A stretch of DNA of 24,148 bases from DATMER01 sp035536935 (GTDB lineage Bacteria; Acidobacteriota; Thermoanaerobaculia; Multivoradales; UBA5704): the NCBI GenBank assembly GCA_035536935.1, contig DATLNC010000210.1, positions 1-24,148 of the forward strand. The letters run 5' to 3'. The translations under genes were made by a program, and so were the position numbers. Every line of letters starts with the position of its first letter. Position 1 is the first letter of the stretch. Shown piece after piece: positions 6,593 through 17,055 of this stretch. Below the pieces are notes generated by a model. It did no database searches. It was not told the origin of the DNA and saw only the letters and a list, made by a program, of their open reading frames with translations.

Positions 6593-8464
6593 ATGCAACG
6601 CTCTCTGACCCTGTTCGCGCTTCTTTTCCTTCTGCCCCTGTCTGCGGCGCCCGACGATCTGGAGGCCGTGGTGGCCCGGATGGCGCGGATCGGGGGGAGC
6701 CGCTCGCCGAGCTTCTCGCCGGATGGCCGGCGGATCGCGTTCATCTCGGACCGCAGCGGGGTGCCGCAGGTATGGATGGTGCCGTCTGAAGGCGGCGAGC
6801 CGCGGCAGGTGACCCGCCTCGAAGACCAGGTGCGCGGGGTCGAGTGGTCGCCGGATGGGCAGTGGCTGGCGTTCTCCGTGGCACCGGGCGGAGGATTGAA
6901 TGAGCAGATCCATCTCCTCAAGCCGGATGGGCAGGAGCCGCCGCGCCTCATCACGGAAGGCGGCCAGGTCAACAACCAGCTCGCCGGCTGGAGCGGCCGA
7001 TGGGTGCGCTTCAGCGCCAATCCCAAGGACCCCGGCTCACTCGACGCCTACACCTACGACTCCAAGACCGGCGAGCTCAAGCTCGTGGCGGTCAATCCCG
7101 GGATCGGCCGTCTCACCGACGTGAGCGCGAACGGCAAGAGGGCGATCGTCCAGCGGGTCAAGAGCCGCGGCGACAGCAATCTCTACCTGATCGACATCGC
7201 GGCCGGGCGGGAGCACCTCATCACCCCGCACACGCCGCCCGGCACCTTCGAGGACGGCTGGTTCTCGCCGGACGGGCTCACGATCTATCTCGCCTCGAAC
7301 CACGAAAGCGACCGCATCGGCCTGGATCGGGTCGTCATCGGGAAGGACGGGAAGCCGGGACCGGTCCAGCGGATCGCCGAGCGCGAGGATGCGGAGCTGG
7401 ACGACTTCGAGATCAACGATCAGGGCACGGTGGCCGCCGTGGTCTGGAACGTGGGAGGAAGGTCCGAGCTGGGATTCCTCGACCTCGCGAGCCTCAAGCT
7501 CACCCCCGGGCCGGCGTTGCCGGGGGAGATCGTGAACAGCCTCGAATACTCGGCGGACGGCCGGTCGCTCCTTCTCGGGCTCACGGGCTCGAAGCTGCCC
7601 GCGGACGTCTGGGTGCTGGATATCCCTTCGGGCAAGCTCCGGCAGGTGACCCAAACCCCGTTGGAAGGGGTGGCCCTCGAATCCCTGGTGGCGCCCGAGC
7701 TGGTGACCTTTCCGGCGCACGACGGGCTTCAGCTCTCGGGATGGCTCTACCGGCCCGCGAAGGCTGCGGAGCCCGGCCCGGTGGTGATCAGCTTCCACGG
7801 CGGTCCCGAGGCCCAGGAGCGGCCCGGCTTCAATGCCACCTACCAGGCTCTGCTCTCCCGCGGCATCGGGGTCTTCGCGCCCAACGTGCGGGGCTCGGCC
7901 GGGTTCGGCAAGAAGTTCGTCAACCTGGACAATGGCGCCCTGCGCGTCAACGGCGTCAAGGACATCAAGTCCTGCGTCGACTTCCTCGTGGGCCGGGGGA
8001 TCGCCGATCCCAGGCGGATCGGCATCATGGGCGGCTCCTACGGCGGCTACATGACCATGGCGGGATTGACGGAATACCCGGATCTCTTCGCAGCCGGAGC
8101 CAACAGCTTCGGCATCGTGAACTTCGAGACCTTCTTCTCCCATACCCAGCCCTGGATGGCGGCGATCTCGACGATCGAGTACGGCGATCCGGTCAAGGAG
8201 AAGGATCTCCTCCGGCAGCTTTCGCCGCTCTCCAAACTGGACCGCGTGAAGGCGCCGACCCTCGTCCTCCACGGCGCCAACGACACCAACGTGCCAGTGG
8301 TGGAGGCCGAGCAGGTGGTGGAGAACCTGAAGAAGCGGGGCGTGCCCGTCGAATACGTGCTCTTCCCCGACGAGGGGCACGGCTTCCGCAAGACGCCCAA
8401 CCGGGTCCGCTCCGCCGTATCGATCGTCCGCTGGTTCGAGCGGCATTTGAAGGCGCAGAGCTGA
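6593..8464 (+). CDS. Secreted S9 family prolyl oligopeptidase-like serine peptidase
   Basis: A 623-residue exported peptidase: signal peptide 1-19, a beta-propeller of TolB/WD-like blades (about 25-365, with repeated SPDGR/SPDGQ/SADGR turns), and a C-terminal alpha/beta hydrolase domain (about 375-620). The catalytic triad is visible: S482 in GGSYGGY, D564 in HGANDTNVP and H596 in DEGHGF; the oxyanion region HGGP is at 402-405. The family includes dipeptidyl- and acylaminoacyl-peptidases; the exact specificity is not clear. The ATG at 6593 has GGAGG at 6584-6588, directly after the tRNA 3' end, so tRNA and peptidase mRNA may share a transcript. It is the third exported peptidase in the window. 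Confidence 0.95.
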   Translation: MQRSLTLFALLFLLPLSAAPDDLEAVVARMARIGGSRSPSFSPDGRRIAFISDRSGVPQVWMVPSEGGEPRQVTRLEDQVRGVEWSPDGQWLAFSVAPGGGLNEQIHLLKPDGQEPPRLITEGGQVNNQLAGWSGRWVRFSANPKDPGSLDAYTYDSKTGELKLVAVNPGIGRLTDVSANGKRAIVQRVKSRGDSNLYLIDIAAGREHLITPHTPPGTFEDGWFSPDGLTIYLASNHESDRIGLDRVVIGKDGKPGPVQRIAEREDAELDDFEINDQGTVAAVVWNVGGRSELGFLDLASLKLTPGPALPGEIVNSLEYSADGRSLLLGLTGSKLPADVWVLDIPSGKLRQVTQTPLEGVALESLVAPELVTFPAHDGLQLSGWLYRPAKAAEPGPVVISFHGGPEAQERPGFNATYQALLSRGIGVFAPNVRGSAGFGKKFVNLDNGALRVNGVKDIKSCVDFLVGRGIADPRRIGIMGGSYGGYMTMAGLTEYPDLFAAGANSFGIVNFETFFSHTQPWMAAISTIEYGDPVKEKDLLRQLSPLSKLDRVKAPTLVLHGANDTNVPVVEAEQVVENLKKRGVPVEYVLFPDEGHGFRKTPNRVRSAVSIVRWFERHLKAQS

Positions 8465-8520
8465 GCCGAGGCTCCAGCGACGCATTTGCGCCCGCCGGGG
8501 ATTGATGGGACAATTCCAAC

Positions 8521-8754
8521 ATGGCGATTTCGAAGGCTGATGCGAAGCGGCGCGTGGTTCTTCCTGCGGCAAGCCCCGGGGATGTCTTCGAGATCCAAAG
8601 CCAGGGTGAAGGCCGCCTGCTCCTGGTGCGCCTCGAACATCCAAAGCCAGGGCCAGAGATGAGCATGGATTTCTGCCTCGAGGCAATCGCCGCCGCCCCT
8701 CTGCGGCCGAAGATGACCTGGGACTCCCTCAAGGCCCTGACCCGGGAGCCATGA
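8521..8754 (+). CDS. AbrB/SpoVT-like antitoxin of a PIN-domain toxin-antitoxin pair
   Basis: A 77-residue small protein. Residues 8-38 (AKRRVVLPAASPGDVFEIQSQG..LLLVRL) fit a shortened swapped-hairpin AbrB DNA-binding domain: the VVLP strand, the PGD turn and two further strands. The C-terminal region (about 48-77) would bind the toxin. Its TGA overlaps the toxin ATG as ATGA, the usual coupled arrangement. It begins 56 nt after the S9 peptidase; no strong Shine-Dalgarno is visible before the ATG, and the alternative of a later start is not supported. The family call rests on this short domain plus the adjacent PIN toxin. Confidence 0.75.
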   Translation: MAISKADAKRRVVLPAASPGDVFEIQSQGEGRLLLVRLEHPKPGPEMSMDFCLEAIAAAPLRPKMTWDSLKALTREP

Positions 8755-9167
8755 TTCTTCTCGATACGAATGTCCTGATCTACGCCTCGACCGATCAGTC
8801 TCCCTTCCTCGAGTGGGCTCGCCGCACGATTGCCGCAGGGGTGTCGGAGGACGGAGCTGCGGTCAATGCGGTCAGCCTCGCGGAAATCTGCGTGGGCGAT
8901 GCCGACCCGGAAACTGTTGCCGATCGGATCCGGAGTTGGGGCGTCACCCTCCTTGATGTCCCCGCTGCCGTCGCAGAACCGTGCGCGAAGGCATACCTGG
9001 AATACCGGGAGCGCCGGCGCGCGGAATCCGGTCGTGAATCGCCCTCTGTGCCGCTGCCAGATTTCTTCATCGGTGCCCATGCCCAGGTCATGGGTTGGCC
9101 GCTCGCGACAGCCGACGGGGGACGTTTCCGAACCTACTTCCCGATGGTCACCCTCCGGACGCCCTGA
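8751..9167 (+). CDS. PIN-domain ribonuclease toxin (VapC-like)
   Basis: 138 residues with the PIN fold signature. D5 lies in MILLDTNVLIYA, E45 in SLAEI, D104 in PLPDFFIGAHA, and D122 in the LATADGGRFRTYFP end motif. These four acidic residues form the Mg-binding site of VapC-type toxins, which cleave tRNA or rRNA. The start ATG overlaps the antitoxin TGA (ATGA). Spacing to the fruB-like gene is 46 nt, with no visible terminator. Family identity is secure; the RNA target cannot be read from the sequence. Confidence 0.92.
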   Translation: MILLDTNVLIYASTDQSPFLEWARRTIAAGVSEDGAAVNAVSLAEICVGDADPETVADRIRSWGVTLLDVPAAVAEPCAKAYLEYRERRRAESGRESPSVPLPDFFIGAHAQVMGWPLATADGGRFRTYFPMVTLRTP

Positions 9168-9213
9168 GCCTCTCTTCGCCGACGGGCACCGGCCCTGCAT
9201 GCCCTGCTTCGGC

Positions 9214-11663
<2,450 letters not shown>

Positions 11664-11667
<4 letters not shown>

Positions 11668-12584
11668 CTGTCGTCACGGTCACGCTGAACCCGGCGATCG
11701 ATCAGACCTTGAGCATCCCCGGCTTCGCCGTGGGGCAGGTGAACCGGGTGGCGGAGAGCCGCTCCGACGCGGCAGGCAAGGGTGTGAACGTCGCGAGCGT
11801 CCTCTCCGACCTCGGAGTCCAGACGATTGCGACCGGGTTCCTCGGCTCCGACAACGCGGCCCCGTTCGAAAACCTTTTCCTCCGCAAGCGGATCGAGGAC
11901 CGGTTCGTCCGCATCGCGGGCTCCACGCGGGTCGGCATCAAGATCGTGGACGTCCACCAGACCACGGACATCAACTTTCCGGGTCTCTCGCCCACCGCGG
12001 ACGACCTAGCCGAGCTGAACGGCCGGATCGCCGCGCTCGCCGAGCCGGGCCGGTGGTTCGTGCTCAGCGGCAGCGTCCCGCCCGGGGTGCCGTCCGGCAT
12101 TTACGCGGCGATGATCGACTCGATCCATGGCAAGGGCGGATACGTCGCGCTGGACACGAGCGGCCCGGCGTTGAGGGAGGCCCTGGCGAGCCGGCCCGAG
12201 GTGATGAAGCCGAACGTGGAGGAGCTGAGCGAGCTCTTCGGGCACGAGCCCGGCAACCTGCGCGCCGCCGCCCAGGCGCTCGGTGCCCGGCGGGTGGCGG
12301 TCTCCATGGGCGAAGCCGGGGCGGTGTTCATGGATGGCGAGAGCGCCCTGCTGGCGCGGCCCCCCCGGGTTCAAGTCCGCAGCACGGTCGGCGCGGGGGA
12401 TGCGATGGTCGCCGGGCTCGTCTACGGGATGATCCACGAGCTTTCCCTGGAAGAGGCCGCCCGCTTCGCCACCGCGAGCGGAGCCCTTGCAGTAACCCGG
12501 ATCGGCTCGGGCATCGAGGATCCCGGCGAAGATCTCAAGCTTTTGGGCAAGCTGATGAGCCAGGTCGAGATTGAAAGGTTGTAA
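11664..12584 (+). CDS. fruK: 1-phosphofructokinase
   Basis: A 306-residue PfkB-family kinase that phosphorylates fructose-1-phosphate to fructose-1,6-bisphosphate. Visible motifs are the N-terminal VTLNPAIDQ, substrate loop AGKGVNVA (37-44), KPNVEEL (182-188), and the ATP/anion-hole signature STVGAGDAMVAG with catalytic D246. The asparagine and lysine landmarks are typical of FruK/LacC rather than ribokinase. The ATG overlaps the TGA of the EIIA-HPr-EI gene (ATGA), and fruA follows after 3 nt, so expression is tightly coupled. Position in a fru operon confirms the substrate. Confidence 0.95.
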
Positions 12585-12587
12585 ACC

Positions 12588-14306
12588 ATGGCGAAGATCG
12601 TAGCGATCACGGGTTGTCCGGCGGGCGTGGCTCACACCCAGATGGCCGCCGCGGCATTGAGGAAGACCGCGGCCTTCCTCGGGCACGACATCAAAGTTGA
12701 AACTCAGGGCTCCGAAGGGCCGGGGAACCCGCTGTCTCCCCGCGATGTGGCCGAGGCGGACGTGGTGATCGTGGCCTCCGACATCCACGTCGAAATGGAT
12801 CGGTTCGCGGGCAAGCCCATGGTGGCCGTGCCGGTCAGCGATGCGATCCGCAAGACGCGCGTGGTGATCGAAAACGCTCTCGCCGAGATGGGGGAGCTGA
12901 AGGAGGAGCCTGCCGCCGTTCCCGCCGCTCCAACTCCCAGCGCGGCGAAGTTCCTCGTGGCCGTGACCTCCTGCCCGACCGGCATCGCGCACACGTTCAT
13001 GGCCGCCGAAGCCTTGAGGAAGTCGGCGGTTGCGCTCGGGCACGAGATCAAGGTCGAGACCCAGGGCTCGGTGGGTGCGAAGAACCGGCTGACCGACGAG
13101 GAGATCGAGCGCGCCGACGCCGCGATCATCGCGGCCGATGCCTACGTGGACCCGGCGCGCTTCGCAGGCAAGCGGCTGCATCAGACCACGACCAAGGCGG
13201 CCATTCATGACGGGCAGAAGGTCGTGAACGAGGCGCTGGCGCTGCCAACACCAACCGAGCCGGTGAAGCAGCTCAAGGAACAGCGCCCGACGACCCGCAC
13301 CGGTCCCTACAAGCACCTGATGACCGGCGTCTCCTACATGTTGCCGCTCGTCGTTGCGGGCGGGCTGCTGATTGCATTGGCCTTTGCAATTGGCGGCCTC
13401 GACGCGGGGGAGCAGGAGGGTACGCTCGCCTGGGCCCTGATGAGGATCGGGGGCGGCACGGCGTTCAACCTTTACATCCCGGTGCTCGCCGCGTTCATCG
13501 CCTACTCGATCGCGGACCGGCCGGGCATCACGTCGGGCCTGATCGGTGGCATGCTCGCGACGAGCCTGGGAGCAGGATTCCTCGGCGGCATCGCGGCAGG
13601 CTTTCTGGCGGGCTACGTGACCCACGCGCTGAGCACCTACATCAAGCTGCCGGACAACTTCGCGGGTCTCAAGCCCGTGCTGATCCTGCCGCTGCTCTCG
13701 ACGCTGATCGTGGGACTGATCATGATCTACGTCGTCGGCCCGCCGGTCACGGCCGTGCTGAACGCGATGACCGCCTGGCTGAACGGGATGCAGGAGACCA
13801 GCGCCGTGATCCTCGGGGTGCTGCTCGGGGCGATGATGGCCTTCGACATGGGCGGGCCGGTGAACAAGGCCGCCTACACCTTCGCGGTCGGCCTGCTGGC
13901 CTCCAAGGTCTACGGGCCGATGGCGGCGGTGATGGCCGCGGGCATGACGCCTCCGCTGGGGCTGGCGCTCGCCGCGACGCTGTTCAAGAACCGTTTCAAT
14001 CAGGAAGAGCGCGACGCGAGCAAGGCCGCCGCCGTGCTGGGTATCTCATTCGTTACCGAAGGCGCTATTCCGTTTGCCGCCAAGGACCCCATGCGCGTCA
14101 TTCCCTGTCTCGTCGCGGGCTCGGCCGTGACCGGCGCGATCGCGCTGGCGGCCAACGTTCGCCTGATGGTGCCGCACGGCGGGGTCTTCGTCCTGATGAT
14201 CCCCAATGCGGTCACGCACCTGGGCTATTATGTCCTGGCGATCCTCGCGGGAACGCTGGTCACCGCCGGCGCGCTCTTTCTGGCCAAGAGGCCGATCACC
14301 CCATGA
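12588..14306 (+). CDS. fruA: PTS fructose permease, IIB'-IIB-IIC
   Basis: A 572-residue membrane protein that imports fructose as fructose-1-phosphate. Two tandem IIB domains precede IIC. The first (1-103) has phospho-Cys C10 in TGCPAGVAHT; the second (121-218) has C129 in TSCPTGIAHT. Both keep the KVETQGS motif. IIC (about 240-570) has about nine to ten hydrophobic segments and the conserved GVSYMLPLVVAGG, IADRPG, DMGGPVNKAAY, EGAIPFAAKDPMRVIP and PHGG motifs. In E. coli FruA, as I recall, the first IIB copy has lost its Cys, whereas here both appear intact. AAAGG lies upstream of the ATG; the stop overlaps the next gene (ATGA). Confidence 0.96.
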   Translation: MAKIVAITGCPAGVAHTQMAAAALRKTAAFLGHDIKVETQGSEGPGNPLSPRDVAEADVVIVASDIHVEMDRFAGKPMVAVPVSDAIRKTRVVIENALAEMGELKEEPAAVPAAPTPSAAKFLVAVTSCPTGIAHTFMAAEALRKSAVALGHEIKVETQGSVGAKNRLTDEEIERADAAIIAADAYVDPARFAGKRLHQTTTKAAIHDGQKVVNEALALPTPTEPVKQLKEQRPTTRTGPYKHLMTGVSYMLPLVVAGGLLIALAFAIGGLDAGEQEGTLAWALMRIGGGTAFNLYIPVLAAFIAYSIADRPGITSGLIGGMLATSLGAGFLGGIAAGFLAGYVTHALSTYIKLPDNFAGLKPVLILPLLSTLIVGLIMIYVVGPPVTAVLNAMTAWLNGMQETSAVILGVLLGAMMAFDMGGPVNKAAYTFAVGLLASKVYGPMAAVMAAGMTPPLGLALAATLFKNRFNQEERDASKAAAVLGISFVTEGAIPFAAKDPMRVIPCLVAGSAVTGAIALAANVRLMVPHGGVFVLMIPNAVTHLGYYVLAILAGTLVTAGALFLAKRPITP

Positions 14307-14920
14307 AAAGAATTGTTCTGATTTCCCTGCTCCTGCTGAGCTGCGGGGCCAAGCAGATCGAGCCGGCCCGCGTCTTCTATCTCCATGGCCAGATCATCGA
14401 AGACCAGGGGCGCCGGCCGAAGCACCCCGACTTCGGGACCTACGAGTACGACGAGATCCTGCGTCAGCTCGGCGGGGAAGGGCGCGTCGTGGTGAGCGAA
14501 GCCCGCCCGAAGAACACCGATCCCGACGCCTATGCGGGCAAGGTCGCGAAGCAGATCGAAGATCTCCTCGCCAAGGGCGTGCCCGGCCAACGGATCACGG
14601 TGATCGGCGCATCGAAGGGTGCTGTCATCACCATGCTGGTCTCGACCAAGGTCCGCTCGCCGGAAGTCGGCTACGTGATCATGGGCAACTGCAACGACTG
14701 GGTGCTGAAGAATTTCCACATCGATCTGCATGGGCAGGTGCTGTCCATCTACGATGCGGGCGACAGCTTCGGAGGCACCTGCGAGCCGACCTTCCTCCAG
14801 TCGAAGCAGCTCGGGAAGCACCGCGAGATCCGGCTCGACACAGGGCTCCGGCACGGCTTCCTGTACCGGCCGATGAAGGAGTGGATCGAGCCGGCGCTCG
14901 CCTGGAGCCGCCAGCGCTGA
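14303..14920 (+). CDS. Putative lipoprotein, alpha/beta-hydrolase fold, coupled to fruA
   Basis: 205 residues. The short N-terminus MKRIVLISLLLLSCGAK looks like a lipoprotein signal, with LLSC as an imperfect lipobox and C14 as the candidate lipidated Cys. The rest fits an alpha/beta hydrolase: YLHGQ (26-30), nucleophile elbow IGASKGA with S104, an acidic residue at D151 or D154 in IYDAGDS, and H184 in GLRHGF near the end. Start ATG overlaps the fruA stop (ATGA), so it is translated with the PTS operon. The substrate is unknown; a role in acting on a sugar ester or on the envelope is only a guess. It resembles uncharacterised small serine hydrolases. Confidence 0.72.
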   Translation: MKRIVLISLLLLSCGAKQIEPARVFYLHGQIIEDQGRRPKHPDFGTYEYDEILRQLGGEGRVVVSEARPKNTDPDAYAGKVAKQIEDLLAKGVPGQRITVIGASKGAVITMLVSTKVRSPEVGYVIMGNCNDWVLKNFHIDLHGQVLSIYDAGDSFGGTCEPTFLQSKQLGKHREIRLDTGLRHGFLYRPMKEWIEPALAWSRQR

Positions 14921-14969
14921 ACAAGGCCGGGCGTGCTACGCTCCGGGGATCACTTGAGAAAGGCTCCCC

Positions 14970-15401
14970 ATGCACCGACTCGTCACGGCGTGCGTATGCA
15001 CCTGTCTGCTGCTCCCCCTGGCCGTCCGGGCTCAGAAGCCCGAGAAGGACTGCTTCGAAACGGCGATGACCCAGCTCGACTCGAACCGTTGCGCCGCCGA
15101 CCTGCATGCGGAGGCCGACGCCGAGCTCAACCGGGTGTACAAGGCGATCCTGGAGAAGTACAAGAAGGACGCCCTTTTCGTCGAGAAGCTGCGCGCCGCC
15201 CAGAGGGCCTGGCTGGCCTATCGGGATGCCGAGATGGAGGCGAAGTTTCCGCACGCCAAGGAAGACCACTACTACGGCAGCATCTTCCCGATGTGCGATC
15301 AGCTCTACCGGACGCAGCTCACCCAGGACCGGACCAAGAAGCTGAGGGAGTGGCTCGACGGCTCCGGGGAAGGGGACGGCTGCGCGGGCTCGGTCGAATG
15401 A
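14970..15401 (+). CDS. Secreted LprI-like (DUF1311) protein
   Basis: 143 residues with a signal peptide (1-21). The mature part matches the LprI N-terminal family: C28 and C41 (DCFETAMTQLDSNRCAADL), EADAELNRVYKAIL (48-61), and LRAAQRAWLAYRDAEM (74-89). Two further cysteines, C109 and C138, could complete disulfides. LprI of Mycobacterium is known as a lysozyme inhibitor, but most members have no proven role. AGAAAGG precedes the ATG by six bases. It follows the hydrolase by 49 nt on the same strand, so it may be the last gene of the fru transcript, or have its own promoter. Confidence 0.85.
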   Translation: MHRLVTACVCTCLLLPLAVRAQKPEKDCFETAMTQLDSNRCAADLHAEADAELNRVYKAILEKYKKDALFVEKLRAAQRAWLAYRDAEMEAKFPHAKEDHYYGSIFPMCDQLYRTQLTQDRTKKLREWLDGSGEGDGCAGSVE

Positions 15402-15799
15402 GATGAACAAGTCGCGCATTCGGAGCATCCGCAGGTCTGGCAGGCTCTCAACCGCTTCCGGATGCTCCTAAACCACGGGATTCTGCGTCTCACCCAAATG
15501 TTTTTGCTCCAAAACCACGCGCTTTTGCAGCAAAATCCAATTCACTGAGCGCTGGAATCTCTGTTTTCGGAGCATAGTGAATTGATTTCGGAGCATAACG
15601 GCCTCCTTCAAGGACTGTGCTCCTAATTTTCGGAGCATAAAGATCGGCTGGAGCCCTCGATGCGGGCTCCTATGCTCCGAAAATGGGGAACGCTGCCTTC
15701 CGGGGATCGGATTATGCTCCAAAATAAATTGGGGCTGTAGCATCCCCTCTTGGGGGAGAGCGTGGGGAGACTTTTTTCGGAGCTTATTTTGCGGGAGCG
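15402..15799. repeat. Convergent intergenic region with inverted copies of a TTTTCGGAGCATA repeat
   Basis: About 400 bp, visibly richer in A+T than its neighbours, with no credible gene. The core TTTTCGGAGCATA or close variants occurs on the plus strand near 15418, 15564, 15586, 15627 and 15772. On the minus strand it occurs near 15460, 15500, 15617, 15671 and 15712. Two strong inverted pairs stand out. One is 15422-15431 with 15459-15468 (10 bp, perfect). The other is 15626-15639 with 15671-15684 (14 bp, perfect), which encloses a second perfect stem GGAGCCC/GGGCTCC (15650-15656 with 15664-15670). It lies between the 3' ends of the LprI-like gene and the anti-sigma gene. Terminator or REP-like functions are possible. 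Confidence 0.8.
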
Positions 15800-16453
15800 C
15801 TACTCCAGCGCTGCCATGAAGGTCGGAGACTGTTCTCGGCTGCCGTCGGGGAAGACGGCGGCGACGCTCCAGTGTAGCAGAGCGCCGGCAGGGAGGTTGG
15901 CGAGGGCGTCCGCGGGGACCTGGTACCTGGTCGTGGTCAGGTTCTTGAGATTGACGACCGAGTCCAGCTCGGTGGTGGTGACCAGGAGATCGTAGGATTC
16001 GGCGCCGGGAACCGGCTTCCAGGCGAGGACGAAGCTCTGGCGGGGGAGAATCCCTCCAGGAGGCACGAGCGACTCGACCTTCGACTCCCCGCCGCGGTAT
16101 TCGGGCACGGGCTTCTGCGGCTGCTGAAAATAGACCCCGCCCACGGTCAGGACGAGGGCCGCCGCGGCGGCGGCGATCCAGGGCTGAAACCGCCTCGCGG
16201 GCAAGGGGCGGACTACGTCCTCGTTCCCCTGCTGGGCTGCCGCCTCCTTTTCGAATGCCACGGCGACCCGCCAGTCCTCGGCGCAGGAGGCGCAGATTGC
16301 GACGTGGTCCACGATCTCGCGGACTTCTTCGGGCGGCAGCTCGCCGCGCACGGCTTCCCAGATGCGGTCCGGCTCGGGGCAGCTCCCGGCCGGCGGCGCC
16401 GGTGCAGCAAAAGCAGCTTGTAGACGCGACAACTCCTCATCCTTCATCGTCAT
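15800..16453 (-). CDS. Transmembrane zinc-finger anti-sigma factor
   Basis: 217 residues. The cytoplasmic N-terminus has a zinc-binding anti-sigma motif: C25, then H50-VAI-C54-AS-C57 (HxxxCxxC). One membrane helix lies at about 92-109 (PWIAAAAAALVLTVGGVYF). The external part (about 135-215) resembles a fibronectin-III-like beta sandwich (LAWKPVPGAESYDLLV .. HWSVAAVFPDG) and may sense a signal. The ATG at 16453 overlaps the sigma-factor TGA (ATGA) and has AGGGGG upstream; a second ATG six bases later is an alternative. The pairing with the ECF sigma gene makes the anti-sigma role likely. The ligand or stress is unknown. Confidence 0.82.
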   Translation of the reverse strand: MTMKDEELSRLQAAFAAPAPPAGSCPEPDRIWEAVRGELPPEEVREIVDHVAICASCAEDWRVAVAFEKEAAAQQGNEDVVRPLPARRFQPWIAAAAAALVLTVGGVYFQQPQKPVPEYRGGESKVESLVPPGGILPRQSFVLAWKPVPGAESYDLLVTTTELDSVVNLKNLTTTRYQVPADALANLPAGALLHWSVAAVFPDGSREQSPTFMAALE

Positions 16454-17007
16454 GGCTTCACCCCCTTCAAAACAAGGCATTCCCTCAGATCGGCCAGCCC
16501 CCGGTACACGAGGTTGTCCGCCTTCTTGGGTGCCCAACTCATCAGCTTCCCGATTTCCGGGACGCTATGGCCCTGCAGGTGCAGGGCGACGGCCAGCCGC
16601 CGGGGGCGTACGATCTGTGCGAGGCATTCCCGGATCGCGCGCCCCACCTCCTGCCCGGCGGAGACCTCCTCCGGATCGGGCCGCGGCGAGCTCGTCTCGG
16701 CGGCGGGGTCGATCCCCCCTTCCTCCGTCTCCAGGGAGACCTCCCCCCGTCTCCGGCAGCGCCGGATCTCATCGATCAGGGCGCTGTAGGCCGTCTTCCT
16801 CAGATAAGACGTAGAGATCTGGGCATTCGCCTCACTCTTGCGCCGGATTTCGAGGACGCGCAGGAGAGCGACCTGCACCAGGTCGTCGGCGCGGCTGGCC
16901 AGCCAGGGGGGGCAGATGCGCGACACCGCGCGGACCAGCTCCGAGCGCAGGCGCTCGTAGTCATCCGCCTCCTGGGGTCCCACGGGGATGTTCATGGTTT
17001 CATCCAT
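16450..17007 (-). CDS. ECF-type RNA polymerase sigma factor
   Basis: 185 residues. A region-2-like helix is at 35-55 (ASRADDLVQVALLRVLEI, followed by TSYLRKTAYSALIDEIRR). A region-4 helix-turn-helix is at about 120-178 (LAVALHLQGHSVPEIGKLMSWAPKKADNLVYRGLADLREC). The linker (90-115) is acidic and Pro-rich. The ATG at 17007 directly abuts an AAGGA; an ATG at 16995 (MNIPVG) would give 181 residues and is equally possible. It lies 38 nt after the NRPS-relic stop and is coupled to the anti-sigma gene. A one-component sigma without its own extracytoplasmic domain fits this pair. Confidence 0.88.
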   Translation of the reverse strand: MDETMNIPVGPQEADDYERLRSELVRAVSRICPPWLASRADDLVQVALLRVLEIRRKSEANAQISTSYLRKTAYSALIDEIRRCRRRGEVSLETEEGGIDPAAETSSPRPDPEEVSAGQEVGRAIRECLAQIVRPRRLAVALHLQGHSVPEIGKLMSWAPKKADNLVYRGLADLRECLVLKGVKP

Positions 17008-17038
17008 TCCTTGGATGAGTTATAGCGTACTACTTCCG

Positions 17039-17055
17039 GCTGCCCTCAGGGCAGC
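17039..17055 (-). other. Hairpin with the NRPS-relic stop codon in its loop
   Basis: GCTGCCC (17039-17045) and GGGCAGC (17049-17055) form a perfect 7-bp stem. Its 3-nt loop (17046-17048) is the TGA stop of the NRPS remnant read on the minus strand. No T-tract follows toward the sigma gene, so it is at best a weak pause or terminator and may be chance. Confidence 0.35.

Noticed and set aside
6499..9167. Genomic island integrated at tRNA-Leu
   Set aside because: No second copy of the tRNA 3' end and no integrase were seen in the window; the toxin-antitoxin pairs alone are not enough.
15468..15743. A 91-codon minus-strand frame in the second repeat region
   Set aside because: It is made of the TATGCTCCGAAAA repeat read through different frames (MLRK, MLRN, LLQK). 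No start signal or domain is seen, and the repeat copies are not in one frame.
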